Source of the DNA: Lichina pygmaea | Lineage: Eukaryota > Ascomycota > Lichinomycetes > Lichinales > Lichinaceae | NCBI GenBank assembly: GCA_963422465.1 | Contig: OY730174.1 | Coordinates: 992,001-1,056,000, forward strand | Direction of reading: 5' to 3' | DNA: 64,000 nt | Shown: in pieces, positions 20,131-33,400 of the stretch | How the letters are laid out: each line of letters begins with the position of its first letter | Position numbering within the stretch: the first letter of the stretch is position 1 | Translations under genes and position numbers: made by a program | The notes under the pieces: model-generated | Databases searched by the model: none | Told to the model about the DNA's origin: nothing | What the model saw: only the letters and a program-made list of their open reading frames with translations

Positions 20131-23100
20131 CTACGAAAGACCTACCCAACCATAACACACTTCACCAAGCTATGTTCATGTCCTTGTCATGTCTCAACAA
20201 CCAGACCAAGCCATGCCAGTTGCTGGAAATAACAAGTTCCTCCACAATATGTTTGCAGAGTTCATATGAATTCAAGCTACCAACACCACTCCCAAGTCCA
20301 AGTCTGAACACACTGCTGACCCAGAGATCTTCAGTGGTGATGGTGGAAACACAGAAATCACGCATGAGAAGCTTGAGAGCTTCATCATGTCACTGTCACT
20401 CAAGATGACACTCAACACTGACTGGTACCCCACAGAAACATTGTGGATTGTGTATGTCTTTTCACACACAACTGGCACTGTGCAGTCCTACATCTCAGCT
20501 AAGATCACAGCTGGCCAGTACATTGACTGGCACAACATTGTCCAAGATCTCCGGAACACCTTCTCTGACCCAGACCCAGAGTTCCTAGCTCAGAGAAAAC
20601 TCATCACCTTTTGTCAGGCCAACTGTTCCTTTGCCAAGTTCTTCACAGAGTTCAATCAGTATACTCCACACACAGACTTCAACAACAAGGCCTTGAAGTG
20701 CCATCTTCGATGCACTGTCTCTGAAGAGCTTGCCAAGCAGCTTGTCAGCATCAACCTCAAGGACATCAGCTATCAGAAGCTTGTTGAGGAATGCCAGCTG
20801 CAGGACAACCAGTTGTGTGCCACTTCTGCCAACTCTCACTGTCCACGTCAAGCACCTCCCACCCAAGCCTCAGTTCCACAGTCAGGAGCTTCAGTTCTAC
20901 ATCCAGGGTTCATCAAGCCAGTCTTCACACCACAGCCACCAAGTCCTACCATGGATCTCAGCCACTGTAAGCTGACACCAGAAGAGTGAGAACATCACTG
21001 AAGCAAAGGCCTCTACTTCTACTGTGGGAACCAAGGTCACATCTCAACCTTCTGTCCAGTGAAAAGCATACCTGTTGTTGCCACCACCATAACCACCACT
21101 AAGTCTGCCACTGTTGAGACTACTCCAGAGTCAGAAAACAAGTAGTCCTTGGTCATCGTCACACCCAAGAACATGAAAAAGATCTCCATGTTGGCTATCT
21201 GTCTCCAGACCAGTAATTGGACAGTAAGTGCTTGTTTCTTCCTTGTATCCTAGATGGGAAATTCAAGTGCAATACTCTTATTGACTCTGGATGTTCAGTA
21301 TTTGGCTGCATTGGTGCTTCCTTTGCGTAATCTCTTCACCAAGAACCTCCCCCCTACCCACGCACATTGTGATTGTTTGATGGCAAGACATCACAAACCA
21401 CACATCTCACCAAGACAATCATGACCATAGCACATGGCGTGCACCAGGAGGAAGTCTCTCTCTTTGTGTCTCCTGGTCTTCACTATGATGTGATTCTGGA
21501 GATACTATAGCTCCAGAAGCACAGTCCACACATTGATTGGACAAACACCTTAATCATGTTCAAGTCAGATCACTGCTGATCTGCATGCCTCAAGTCACAC
21601 AATAGCTATCCAATCTCTTTAGATCTTGAAGCCAAGATGTCTGCTGGAAAGCCTCAGAATCCCAAGCCTCTTTCTGCCACACCAATCTCTATCAACGCTG
21701 CTGTATTTTCTCTCCTTGCTGCCAAGCCAGATCACCAGGTGTTCAGTGTTTCTCTGAGAGATATTGAGCAGGTGTTGAAGCCAAAGAAGTGTGTGGATCC
21801 TGCCACACTTCTCCCTGCTCAGTACCACAAGTTCCTGGACGTCTTCAGCAAGGATGACACTGACAAGCTTCCTCCTCTATGCCCAGGAGTTGACCACAAG
21901 ATCAAGATGGAACCAGAAACCCAGGCATCCTCTAGACCTCTGTACAGTATAAGCAGAGAAGAACTTGAAGTTCTCAAGAAGTACCTGACAGAGAACCTGA
22001 ACAAGGGCTTTATTCAAGCATCTTCATCACCTGCTGCTACACCAGTCCTTTTTGTCAAGAAGCCAGAAGGTGGATTGTGTTTCTGTGTAGACTACAGAGC
22101 ACTTAACACCATCACCATCAAGAACTGTTACCCCCTGCCACTGATCCGGGAGATGTTAGACCAGCTTTGCAAAACTGTGTGGTACACCAAACTTGACATT
22201 GTTGGTGCCTTCAACTGTATCCGGATGAAGGAAGGTGAAGAATGGAAGACTATGTTCCGCACACACTCAGGCCTCTACAAATACCTTGTCATGCCCTTTG
22301 GTCTTGCCAATACTCCAAGCACATTCCAGAACTACATCAATGATGTTTTGGGACCTGACATCCTTGATGTCTTTGGCACTACCTATGTAGATAACATCCT
22401 TGTCTACAGTCAGACACTCAAGAAACACCAGAAGCACGTCAAGCTTGTTCTCAGTTGACTACAAGATGTAAGTCTGCAAGTTGACATCTCCAAGTGCGAC
22501 TTTGAAGTCCATCAAGTCAAGTACCTTGGCCTCATCATTCAGTCTGCCACTGAAGATGGCTGACCTAGATCTGTGAGCATGGACCCAGCCAAGACTGACA
22601 CCATCAAGGAGTGGAATCCTCCTGCCAGTCTCAAGGAAGTACAGAGTTTTATTACCTTTGCAAACTTCTACCACCAGTTCATCAAAGACTTTACCAAGCT
22701 TGCATCCCCACTCACAGCTCTGACCAAGAAGAATGTTACCTTCAAGTGGGAAACCCCAGAGCAGTGCTTGTTTGAAAGTATCAAGAAGGTGTTCAGCACT
22801 GCACCTATCCTGCAGCACTTTGATCTGGAGAAGGAGTGTGTTGTTAAGACTGACACTTCTGACTATGTCTCTAGTGCTGTTCTGTCACAGCCAGACCATG
22901 AAGGAGTTCTACACTCTGTTGCCTTCTTGTCACACTGCCACCTGCCAGCAGAATGCAACTACAAGATCTACAACAAAGAGTTGCTGGCAATTGTCTGTGC
23001 CTCTGAAGAATAGTGAGCAGAGCTTGAAGAATCTCCAGAACCTGTCAAGGTGATCTCTGATCACAAGAACTTGGAGTACTTCATGTTGTCAAAGTGTCTT

Positions 23101-24140
23101 TCCTGCTGTCAAGCCTGTTGGAGCAAGTTCTTGTCACACTTCAATTTCAAGATCAGCTACTGTCTAGGCAGTCAGTACAAGGCTGACACCCTCACTTGAT
23201 GTTCCCAAGACCTCCTGTCAGACAGTGATCCCTGTCAAGACTTCATGGAGTAAGTTGTCCTCAAGCCCAAGAATCTTGCACATTCAGAGGTTCAAGTCAA
23301 GCCCATCCAGATCCTGAGATGTTCAGAAGCTGTACTAGTTGACACTGAACCTGATACTGCACCTCTTTCAGATGTCATCCAAACTACCTATAACAACCTT
23401 GCTGAAGGTGATCCAGTGGTAACAGTGTCACAGATGCTAAGAGATAGTGTCAGGCACAGTCAAGAAGTGTCTCTCTCAGACTGCAGCTTGGAAAATAACT
23501 ATCTCTTCTACAAGAACTGACTCTGGATCCCTAAGAATGATGAGCTACACCTACGCCTGTTCCAAGAAGCCCATGACCAAGCAATAGCTGGCCACACTGG
23601 GATTGCCAAAACCCACAATCTTCTGTCTTGTTGGTACTATTAGCCAAAGATAGTGAACATCATACAGTAGTATATCAGGAATTATCATGTCTGCTCTTGA
23701 GCAAAGCCTGCCTGTGATTGTCAAGGAGAGCTGCTGTCTCTTCCCATACCTCAGCAACATTGGCAGGATCTGGCTATAGATTTCATTACTGACTTGCCCA
23801 AGTTAAGAGACACCTGCTTCCCTGGTGCCAAGCACATCTGGGTCATCACTGACTGTCTCACCAAAGAACACCACTTTGTGCCATGTGCTGAGATGACAAC
23901 CTCACATCTTGTCTGGATGTTCATCCAGTTTGTTGTCTGTACCTATGGCTTGCCCAGGAGTATTGTCTCAGACAGAGGAAGTCAGTTTGTCAGCTTATTC
24001 TGGAAAGCACTCTGTGCCCATCTTGATGTCATGCTACAACTATCCTCAGGACACCACCCAGAGACAGATGATCAGACAGAACAAGAGAATCAGGAGCTTG
24101 AACGCTACCTGAGATTCTATGTTAACTATCTCCAAGATAG
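19778..24140 (+). mobile_element. Ty3/gypsy LTR element D (gypsy-2 family), fossil, incomplete
   Basis: The element is plus-strand with its 5' LTR at 19778-20130. It has gag (about 20190-20990), a zinc-knuckle region (about 21005-21065), protease (about 21240-21550), reverse transcriptase (about 21640-22460), RNase H (about 22570-23200) and integrase (from about 23500). It stops in the integrase at 24140, where LINE L3 begins. No continuation lies beyond L3, so the rest is absent. It is the same family as element E on the minus strand, which gives the full layout. The coding region is broken at about ten or more places. Confidence 0.85.
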
Positions 24141-25198
24141 AACTCTTCCCAGAACCACGTTCTTCAAGGACCATCAATTTTGACAAACACCACAATTTGT
24201 CATATGTTCTGGAAAACAGCCGAGTTCCTCTCTGAAACCACCCAAACCTTAAGGTGAAAACCCATCACCTTTGAGAATCACACCTGTTTGTCAAAAGTTG
24301 TGATCTTGAATCCACGATCTTCTTCAACAACCAGCAATCTACCCACAACCAGAGAGAGAGAGTCTTAGGATAAGAGGAATAGTTAGAGTCTGACTGACTC
24401 TGGAGCTAGCAGAGTCTTTGGCTCAAGGAAAGTCTAGATAGAGGGTCTGGTCCCTAGTCTAGGTTAATACTTCTAGCTTTGCCCAGAGCTTAGTTGGAAA
24501 AAGCTGCCCAGGAAAGTCTAGTCTTGGGGATTGGTCCCAGGACTAGATTATTACTGCTGGGAAACCAGGTGACTCTTCTTTCTGGCAGTACTCTCCAGAC
24601 AGGAAACACCCAACCAGTGCCAAACAATCTCTAACATAGCTCCCAAGAAGAAAAAACCCACCTTTTCAGAAAGTAACACCAGAGCTACACCAGCTATACT
24701 CTCCCAACCAGCTCCCAGTCTGGCTAGCACCCAGTCCAGCTCTCCTACCCCCCAACCAGCTCCCCAGAGTGACTACAAACTAGTAGACTCCTGGATCAAA
24801 ACTCAACCAGTCCCAGAATCCATTCTGAAAAGCTGGGAAAATATCAAAAAGAACTCCTCCCCTACAGAAGCCCAGTCTAGCTCTACTGGCCTCACCAACA
24901 GAATCTTCCAGGAGCTGGAGAATATCAACAAGCGGCTGGACAAACAAGAAGCCAAGCCATCATATGCCCAGGCTGTCCAAAAATCTATTCCAGCACAAAT
25001 CCCTCTACCTGCAAGAATTCTCAAAGAAGTTCTTGTACATCCTGGTATCCAGCCACCTGACATGGCTAATAGAACTCACATCCAGCTTTTCCAGACTCTT
25101 CAAGACAGACTACCCAGCCCCTACAACAAGCAGGTCAGAGCAGTAAGGAAACTTCCTTCAGGGGATATCCTTATTAACACAGAAAGCCAAGAGACTAA

Positions 25199-25797
25199 TG
25201 TTACGACCCAGGGATAGGAGCCACTTATTTATAGTCAATCAGGCTGCGGGCCAGGCAAGAGGACACCATGGAAGTCAAGTGACCAACCAACAAGGGGTCA
25301 CGTGACTGTCGAGACACACACAGGAGTCTTGACACATGATGCATGAAGTATCGAGACAATCTCACCAGTCTCGACACATGATGCATGAAGCATCAAGACA
25401 ATCTCACCAGTCTTGACACATGATGCATGAAGCATCGAGACAATCTCACCAGTCTTGACACAGGGTGCATAACATGGTGGGACTGTTGAGACAATCTCAC
25501 CCATCTTGACATCAAGACTGTCAAGACAATCTTGATTATCTTGACAGGCCAGCACTATATAGTCTGGCGATAGTTCCCTTATAGAACAATCGTCTTCAAC
25601 TTATGTTGTGATCCAGACAACTAGATCTACTTCAATACAATCCTTTGTACGAAGCCATTGATCAGGTGTCACCACCACCACGTTCCACCAAACCCCTTCG
25701 CGCTCCTTGACACTCCTCTCCTGCGAGAACCAACCCACCTTCCACCTCTCGCCCTAATCCTATACTCGGATAGGATAGTACGGTACAGACCACAACA
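25199..25797 (+). repeat. 5' LTR of element B
   Basis: It begins TGTTACGACC and ends CCACAACA. The core (about 25325-25455) has three copies of a ~42-bp unit built from GTCTTGA and TCAAGAC arms around TGATGC-ATGAA-GCATCA. A CACTATATAG sequence at about 25553 could be the sense TATA box. Confidence 0.9.
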
Positions 25798-28700
25798 CTT
25801 TGAAGACCCTCAAGGATGAGTACCTCAGGAGTAACCAACCCCAACTTCCCAGATGGAAAGATTAGCGTCGCCAAGCCAGACCTGTTCTACAGCGAAAGAA
25901 ACAAGGTCGACGACTGGCTCATGCAACTCCAAGTCTACTTTCAATTCCAACCAGAGATGAAGCTGCCTAAGGAAAAGTGGCCCCTCTTTGCAACCACTTA
26001 CATGAGAGGCAATACTTATCGATAGATCAAACTCTACGTCAACAAACATCTCTCAGGAAACGGAGACCACGACGGCACAACAGAATGGATGACGAAATGG
26101 ACATGATTCAAGGACAAGATCAAAAGGATCCTTGGACTATCTAACAAAGACAAAGTGGCTATACGAATGATCCAGCACATCAAACAACAACGCTCAGCTG
26201 CAGAGTACACTACGCAGTTCAAACAATACTCAGTACTGACCGACTGGGACAACAACACCCTGATGGTCATGTACTGACGTGGACTCAAGGAAAATGTGAA
26301 AGATGAAATCACCTTTGACGGACAAGCAGTCGACACACTGAACGAACTCATCGCACAAGCAATCAACATTGATGACAAACTATTCAAGCGAGCGATAGAG
26401 AAACACCACGACAGAGGATACAGCCACCCCACATGGTATGTGAGCAACCACTACAAGCCGCCTAACAAGACACCACCACATGATCCATATGGCTATGCAC
26501 CCATGGAACTGGATGCAGTCCACCACAAGGGAAGGTTCACAAAGGGAAGGAACAACAAAAAGGGGAAAGCACTGAAGTGCTATGCTTGTGGCAAGCTAGG
26601 CCACATGGTGAAAGACTGTTGTTCAAAGAACAAGGTGCACTGACAGCAACTTAATACGCTCGACAGAGACTGGAATGTCATCGAGCCAGAGGACCCACCA
26701 GGAGAGGCTTAGCTATCTCTTGAACAATAGGACAACTACGATCAGATATTGGAAGCAGCCCACCAACTGGCAACATCAGGAGGCAAGGACCTACCAGAAC
26801 TAATAGGTCAGGATAAGAGACAGGAGCTCTTAACCACCTCTGATAGGGACTGAGACGAACCCGTGTCTATCAAAGAAGAAATACCACAAGGAAGCTATGC
26901 TTACAGTATGGACCCACGAAATCTACGGCATGGCGAACTACAGTGGAGGTTTTGCACAAGGCACTACTGCACCTACCACGAACAACTACAAAGGTACGGA
27001 GGACATTCACCCTACCACGCCACCTGCCACAAGCATTGGGTCAATTGCGAGAAGGATGTGTGTGAGATCCACCTTTGGGACAAACACCAACACACTGCAT
27101 TCCCCGGGCACACACATGATTGGCACAAACACCTCATGTTCCTACAGCAAGGCAACAACCACAACTGCTACATCAACAATTGGCAGTACTGCCTCAAGTC
27201 TGGATGTGACAAGCATCAGCAAGACAAATTCATGAACAGATTCCTCAGGACTGATGGGAATGGCTGGACCCATTGCCCAGTCAGTGGAAAGACACTTCAA
27301 TCAGGAAAAGACTGAACTCCCTTGTCAAGGGGTGACATCAGGAGCTCAACAACATGACCCCTAGCAACACAAAGCACCTGCGATTACCTGTGTCACTACA
27401 CACCAACACACCAGTACAGACATACGCACTTGTTGACTCTGGAGCCAGTGGAAACTACATTTCAAGACAACTTTACAACACCCTCAGCACTGGAAGGAGA
27501 CGCAAGCAGCAGCCCTATCAGCTCACGATAGCAAATAGACAGACAGAGCTAGTCTGCTATGAGAGACAGCCAATGGAAATAGTTACCGGACACCATGCTG
27601 AAAGGATCCACCTTGATATTGTTGAGTTAGCCACTCAGGATATCTATTTGGGGATGCCTTGGCTAAAGAAGCACAACCCAGTTGTTAACTGGAAGACAGG
27701 AGTACTCATGTTTAGGAACTGCACTAACAACACAGCTCAGACCTGTTACCAGCTGCAGAAAGCGTGGACAGATGAGGGAAGAAGTCCTCAGTGGAACCTC
27801 ACTGACAGAAAGGATAACTCTCAAGAGAAGAGGTCTGCCTTGACAGGCACACCCCGGAACCAGGTGGCCAAACAGTCAGAGATGAAGAGAGAGGAAGTTG
27901 TTAACTCTCTGGAGATCCCTGAAGAGTACTGACCTGGGTATAATAACCTCTTTCAGGAAGAGACAACAACAGCAGTGTTGCCTAAGCACCAACCTTGGGA
28001 TTATGAGATCAAGTTGCAACCAGGGACAGAGCCAGGATTTGGACCAATTTACCAGTTATCAGAGAAAGAGCTCCAAGTACTTCGCGAGTACCTGGAGGAA
28101 AACCTGAAAAAGGGTTTCATTCGAGAATCTCAATCGCCAGCAGAATACCTGATACTATTTGCACCAAAGAAAGACAGAAGTCTTCAACTTTGTGTGGATT
28201 ACAGGAAACTCAACAACATTACCATCAAGAATCAATATCCACTGCCAAATGTGAACAAATTGCGAGACAGGATCAGCCAAGCTACAATCTTTACCAAGCT
28301 GGACTTGAAAGGAGCATACAACCTGATACGCATGAAAAAAGGAGAAGAATGGAAGACAGCCTTCAGAACCTGATACAGACACTACAAGTATCTGGTTATG
28401 CCATTCGGACTCACAAACGCACCAGCAACATGTCAAGCATTGATCAACAACGTCATCAGAGCACACCTGGACCAAACAGCTATCGCCTACCTGGACAACA
28501 TTCTTGTCTACTCAAACACGCAACAAGAACATACCAAACATGTGAAGGATGTTCTACAATGCCTACAAAAAGCAGGGCTCAAGCTCAACCCAAAGAAATG
28601 CGAGTTCAACAAACTGGAAGTTGAATTCCTCAGATACATCATAGGGATTGAAGGGATCAAGATTGACCCTGAGAAAATCAAAGTGATTCAGCAATGGCCA

Positions 28701-30689
28701 ACACCGACATCAGTTAAGGAAGTACAAGCCTTCCTAGGATTTGCCAACTTCAACTGACAGTTCATCAAGAACTACTCACAGATGGCAACACCACTGACAG
28801 AACTCACGAAGAAGGACGTGGAGTACCGGTGGACGGAGAGACAACAAAAAGCATTCTAACAGCTCAAGGATGCTTGCACCAAGGAACCAGTTCTCCTCAA
28901 CTTCAAGACAGGCCAACCGACGTGAATCAAGACAGACACTTCAGATCAGGCAGTGGGAGCATGTCTATGCCAACAGGCAGACAGCAAGTGGCACCCAGTT
29001 GCCTACTACTCACGAAAAATAACACAAGCAGAACAAAACTATAATATCCACGATAAAGAGCTACTGGCAGTTGTCAACACACTCAAACACTGGAGAGTGT
29101 ACGTGGAAAGCAGTTCTGAACTCACCATTCTCACAGACCACAAGAATCTGACAATGTTCACAACAACCAAGAAGCTGAACAGACAGCAAGTCAGATAGGC
29201 TGAACTCCTAGGGCAACACAAGTTCAAGATCTTGTACACCCCTGGACAAGACAATAGGAGAGCAGACGCACTAAGCTGACAAAAAGACCACATGGAAGAT
29301 GATGAACACCAAGGAACAATCTTACAGCAGGACTAGCAAGGAAACCTGGTGCCTCAACCACAGATCAACAAGCTCACGGCAGAAGACACTGAAGAACTAA
29401 TAAGGAACTACCATGATAACCCAGCACACAGTCACCCAGGAATCTCCAAGACCACAGACCTTATCCAACAGGCAGGGAACAATGTCATTAACCTCTGACA
29501 ACATGTCACAAACTACATCAGCAAGTGTCTACTATGCCAGAAAAACAAACATGGAAGACATAAGCCATACGGAGAAGGACACCCGAACACGATACTGAAA
29601 GGCCTGTGGGAAGACATGTCAATGGACTTCATCACAAAGCTACCCAAGTCCAAAGACCCAGTCACAGGAATCACCTACAACTTGATTATGGTGATAGTGG
29701 ACAGATTCACAAAATATCTAATAGTGGTACTATTCAAGAAGACCCACATAGCAGAACAGTTGGGACACCTTTTACTGGACAGATTAGTCAGAGACCACAG
29801 AGTTCTGATCATGATTATTACAGACAGAGACAAACTCTTCACATCCAACTACTGGAAGACAATCAGTGCAGCCATGGGAACAAAACCCAAAATGTCTACG
29901 GCCTATCATCCACGAACTGACGGCCAGACAGAGTGAGCGAACCAAGTCCTGGAGACTTACTTACAGCATTACATCAACAAGACCCACAGCAATTGGGCAC
30001 AGTTATTACCGGTGGCACAGCTGGCAATCAACCAGCACAGATCAGACTCAACAAAGGAATCACTATTTTTTGCCAATTTTGGACAACATGTGAACATTGG
30101 GATGCCAAGCAGAGCTTCACCAAACATGGAGAAAGCACTCTAACACGACAAGCTCCTACGACAAACACACACAATGATGAGGCACTACCTTCAAGAGACC
30201 TCAGAAAGAATGCAACATCAAATAGACAAGAAATTGAAAATGGCACCTCAGCTAAAGAAGGGGGATAAAGTCTACCTTCTCACAAGAAATTGGAGAACAA
30301 AGAAACCAAGAACAAAGAAACTGGACTATGTTAAGGTCAGACTATTTTCAGTCAAAGAAAAAACCAGACCAGTCAACATCAGACTGTGACTACCGAGAGA
30401 TGCTCAGGTACACCCAAACTTTCACATCTCAATGATCAAATTAGCTGACCAGAGCACACCCTTGCAGGAAATATTTCATTACCAACCAGAGGAAGAACAG
30501 GAATTCAAGGCTGAACAGATCCTGAAGAGAAAAGGTCAGCAATACCTTGTCAAGTGGAAAGACTACCCAGACTCGGAAAATACCTGGGAGCCACTCAGGA
30601 ACCTCGCGAACTGCCAGCTCCTCCTGCAGCAGTTCCGGCAGGAGCAGGACTGAACAGCTCAGCCTGCAGCGCAGACACATCAATGACTG

Positions 30690-31095
30690 TCGCCAACAAG
30701 TCTTCACCATCCGCCTCCATTTCAGCAACAAGACACTGGAGCTTCTTCTTTGCTCGACCCTCAGCACTCTCAAGAACCTTTCACTTTCGGGACACACAAG
30801 CCTGCAGCTCGGCAAGCTGCTTGACAAGAGCATCCCGCTTGGCCTCATCAACAGCCAAATCCTCGCGAAGGTTATCCTGAGTCATGTTCAGTGACTCCCA
30901 AGAAAGTGACACACAGGACTTTCCTTGATGAGTGCACTCAGTGCACTTCAACTTATCGTTATTGTCAGACATTCGGAAGCAGGGCTTGTGGTTCAAAACA
31001 CAGAAGTCACACAGAGCAAGTGACACAAAGTTATGATCACAGATCTGGGCTGCCAGTTGGTTTCGGTAAGCAGAGGCACATGATTTTGCAGACAT
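30690..31095 (-). pseudogene. antisense zinc-cluster ORF part of element B
   Basis: It sits at the same place and orientation as the 8941-9345 ORF of element A, with ATG at 31095, 72 bp from a TATAAATA box inside the LTR. The six cysteines of the CX2CX6C-X11-CX2CX6C array are kept, while the extra Cys of copy A is Asn here. This part is broken. Confidence 0.65.
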
Positions 31096-31139
31096 ACTCA
31101 AGAATTCATCAGGACAATGAATGAAGGAGAGGAGGGTAG

Positions 31140-31738
31140 TGTTACAACCCAGGGATGGGAGCCACTTATTTATAGGTAATCAGGCCGCAGGCCAGGCAAG
31201 AGGACACCATGGAAGTCAAGTGACCAACCAACAAGGGGTCACGTGACTGTCAAGACACATACAGGAGTCTTGACACATGATACATGAAGCATCAAGACAA
31301 TCTCACCAGTCTTGACACATGATGCATGAAGCATCAAGACAATCTCACCAGTCTTGACGCATGATGCATGAAGCATCAAGACAATCTCACCAGTCTCAAC
31401 GCAGGGTGCATAACATGGTGGGACTGTCAAGACAATCTCACCTGTCTTGACGTCAAGACTGTCAAGACAATCTCAATTGTCTTGACAGGCCAGCACTATA
31501 TAGTCCAGCGATAGTTCCCTTATGGAACAATCGTCTTCAACTCATGTTGTGATCCAGACAACTAGATCTACTTCAATACAATCTTTTGTACGAAGCTATT
31601 GATCAGGTGTCACCACCACCATGTTCCACCAAACCCCTTCGCACTCCTTGACACTCCTCTCCTGCGAGAACCAACCTGCCTTCCACCTCTTGCCCTAATC
31701 CTATACTCAGATAGGACAGTACGGTACAGACTGCAACA
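31140..31738 (+). repeat. 3' LTR of element B
   Basis: It is 599 bp, the same length as its partner, with the same three-unit inverted-repeat core. A TATTTATA word at 31167-31174 reads as a TATAAATA box on the minus strand, pointing to the antisense ORF. Confidence 0.9.
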
Positions 31739-32348
31739 ACTAAAGTCTTCCTAGAGAAAAACCCTGCCTGGGTATCAGCTATCTTCACAAAGGAAGCAAC
31801 CATCCAGCCCAAGAGATTTCCAGTTCTGATCCATAGAGTCAGAACAGAAGATATCCAACCTGAAGACCTGGAGAAAACCTGCCAGATAATCCAGAACAGC
31901 AACCTATCTCTGAGCAAGCAAATCACCATCCTGAGAGCCTACTGGTCTAAGAAGGCTATAGCTCAAAAGAAGCCAGTTACCTCTCTCCACCTGGATCTGG
32001 CTACCCCTGAACAAGCCAATCTTTTGATTGAGAGTGGGCTAGTGCTGGGGCACAGGATGCATGAAGCAGAACCTTTTCTGGCAGACACAGTTATTGCACA
32101 ATGTTTCAAGTGCTTTGGCTATGGGCACCAAGCACACTTCTGCAAGAACAAAGCTGTGTGTGGTGCCTGTGGAGGCCAGCATGAAAGGAGAGCCTGCCAA
32201 GTTCCTGAACAGCTTCTCAAGCCAAAATGCTGCAACTGCAGAGGAGCTCACCCAGCCTGGGCCAGTGTCTGTCCAGTACGCCAGAAAGCAGCCAAGAAGG
32301 CAAGAGAAGCATGGAACACACGCCCAGGAAAATATGAGATCCCAACAG

Positions 32349-32949
32349 TGTTGCAGTCTGTACCATGCTGTCCTAACCGAGTATAGGATTAAGGGCGAGA
32401 TGCGGAAGGCAGGTTGGTTCTCGCAGGAGAGGAGTGTCAAGGAGTGCGAAGGGGTTTGGTGGAACGTGGTGGTGGTGACACCTGATCAATGGCTTCGTAC
32501 AAAAGGATTGTATTGAAGTAGATCTAGTTGTCTGGATCACAACATGAGTTGAAGACGATTGTTCCATAAGGGAACTATTGCCAGACTATATAGTGCTGGC
32601 CTGTCAAGACAATCAAGATTGTCTTGACAGTCTTGACATTGAGACGGGTGAGATTGTCTTGACAGTCCCACCATGTTATGCACCCTGCGTCAAGACTGGT
32701 AAGATTGTCTTGATGCTTCATGCATCATGCGTCGAGACTGGTGAGATTGTCTTGATGCTTCATGCATCATGCGTCAAGACTGGTGAGATTGTCTCAATGC
32801 TTCATGCATCATGTGTCAAGACTCCCGTGTGTGTCTTGACAGTCACGTGACCCCTTGTTGGTTGGTCACTTGACTTCCATGGTGTCCTCTTGCCTGGCCC
32901 ACGGCCTGATTGCCTATAAATAAGTGGCTCCCATCCCTGGGTTGTAACA
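32349..32949 (-). repeat. LTR of element C (3' side of the element)
   Basis: It begins TGTTGCAG and ends TTGTAACA on the plus strand and carries the GTCTTGA/TCAAGAC repeat core. TATAAATA at 32915-32922 on the plus strand lies 79 bp before the antisense ATG at 32994. Confidence 0.9.
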
Positions 32950-32993
32950 CTACCCTCCTCTCCTTCATTCATCATCCTGATGAATTCTTGAGT

Positions 32994-33400
32994 ATGTCTG
33001 CAAAATCACGTGCCTCTGCTTACTGAAACCAACTGGCAGCCCAGATCCGTGATCATAACTTCGTGTCGCTTGCTCTGTGTGACTTCTGTGTTTTGAACTA
33101 CAAGCCCTGCTTCTGAATGTCTGACGACAACGATAAGTTGAAGTGCGCTGAGTGCACTCGTCGGGGAAAGTCCTGTGTGTCACTTTCTTGGGAGTCGCTG
33201 AACATGACTCAGGATAACCTTCGCGAGAATTTGGCTGTTGATGAGGCCAAGCGGGATGCTCTTGTCAAGCAGCTTGCCGAGCTGCAGGCTTGTGTGTCCT
33301 GAAAGCGAAAGGTTCTTGAGAGTGCTGAGGGTCAAGCAAAGAAGAAGCTCCAGTGCCTTGTTGCTGAAATGGAGGTGGATGGTGAAGACTTGTCGGTGAC
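32994..33400 (+). pseudogene. antisense zinc-cluster ORF part of element C
   Basis: This is homologous to the open antisense ORF of element A and placed identically between the pol end and the LTR. The second cysteine triplet is seen in LKCAECTRRGKSCV. The following helical stretch is conserved. This part is broken. Confidence 0.65.

Larger units (their letters stand above)
25199..31738 (+). mobile_element. Ty3/gypsy element B (gypsy-1 family), fossil, full length
   Basis: The element is 6540 bp with 599-bp LTRs at 25199-25797 and 31140-31738. TSD ACTAA lies at 25194-25198 and 31739-31743, inside LINE L3 ORF1. Parts are gag from ATG 25816, a CCHC knuckle (CYACGKLGHMVKDC, about 26580-26620), protease with LVDSGASGN (about 27430), RT (about 27975-28760), RNase H (about 28830-29200), integrase (about 29280-30270) and a chromodomain (to 30653). 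An antisense zinc-cluster part lies at about 30690-31095. All parts are present, but reading frames are broken at roughly 10-20 places. The LTRs differ at about 40 of 599 positions by eye, nearly all transitions, so age estimates from LTR divergence would be inflated. Confidence 0.92.

Noticed and set aside
25325-25455. Regularly spaced repeats that could suggest a CRISPR-like array
   Set aside because: They are contiguous LTR-internal tandem units without unique spacers, repeated in all LTRs of the family in a fungal genome.
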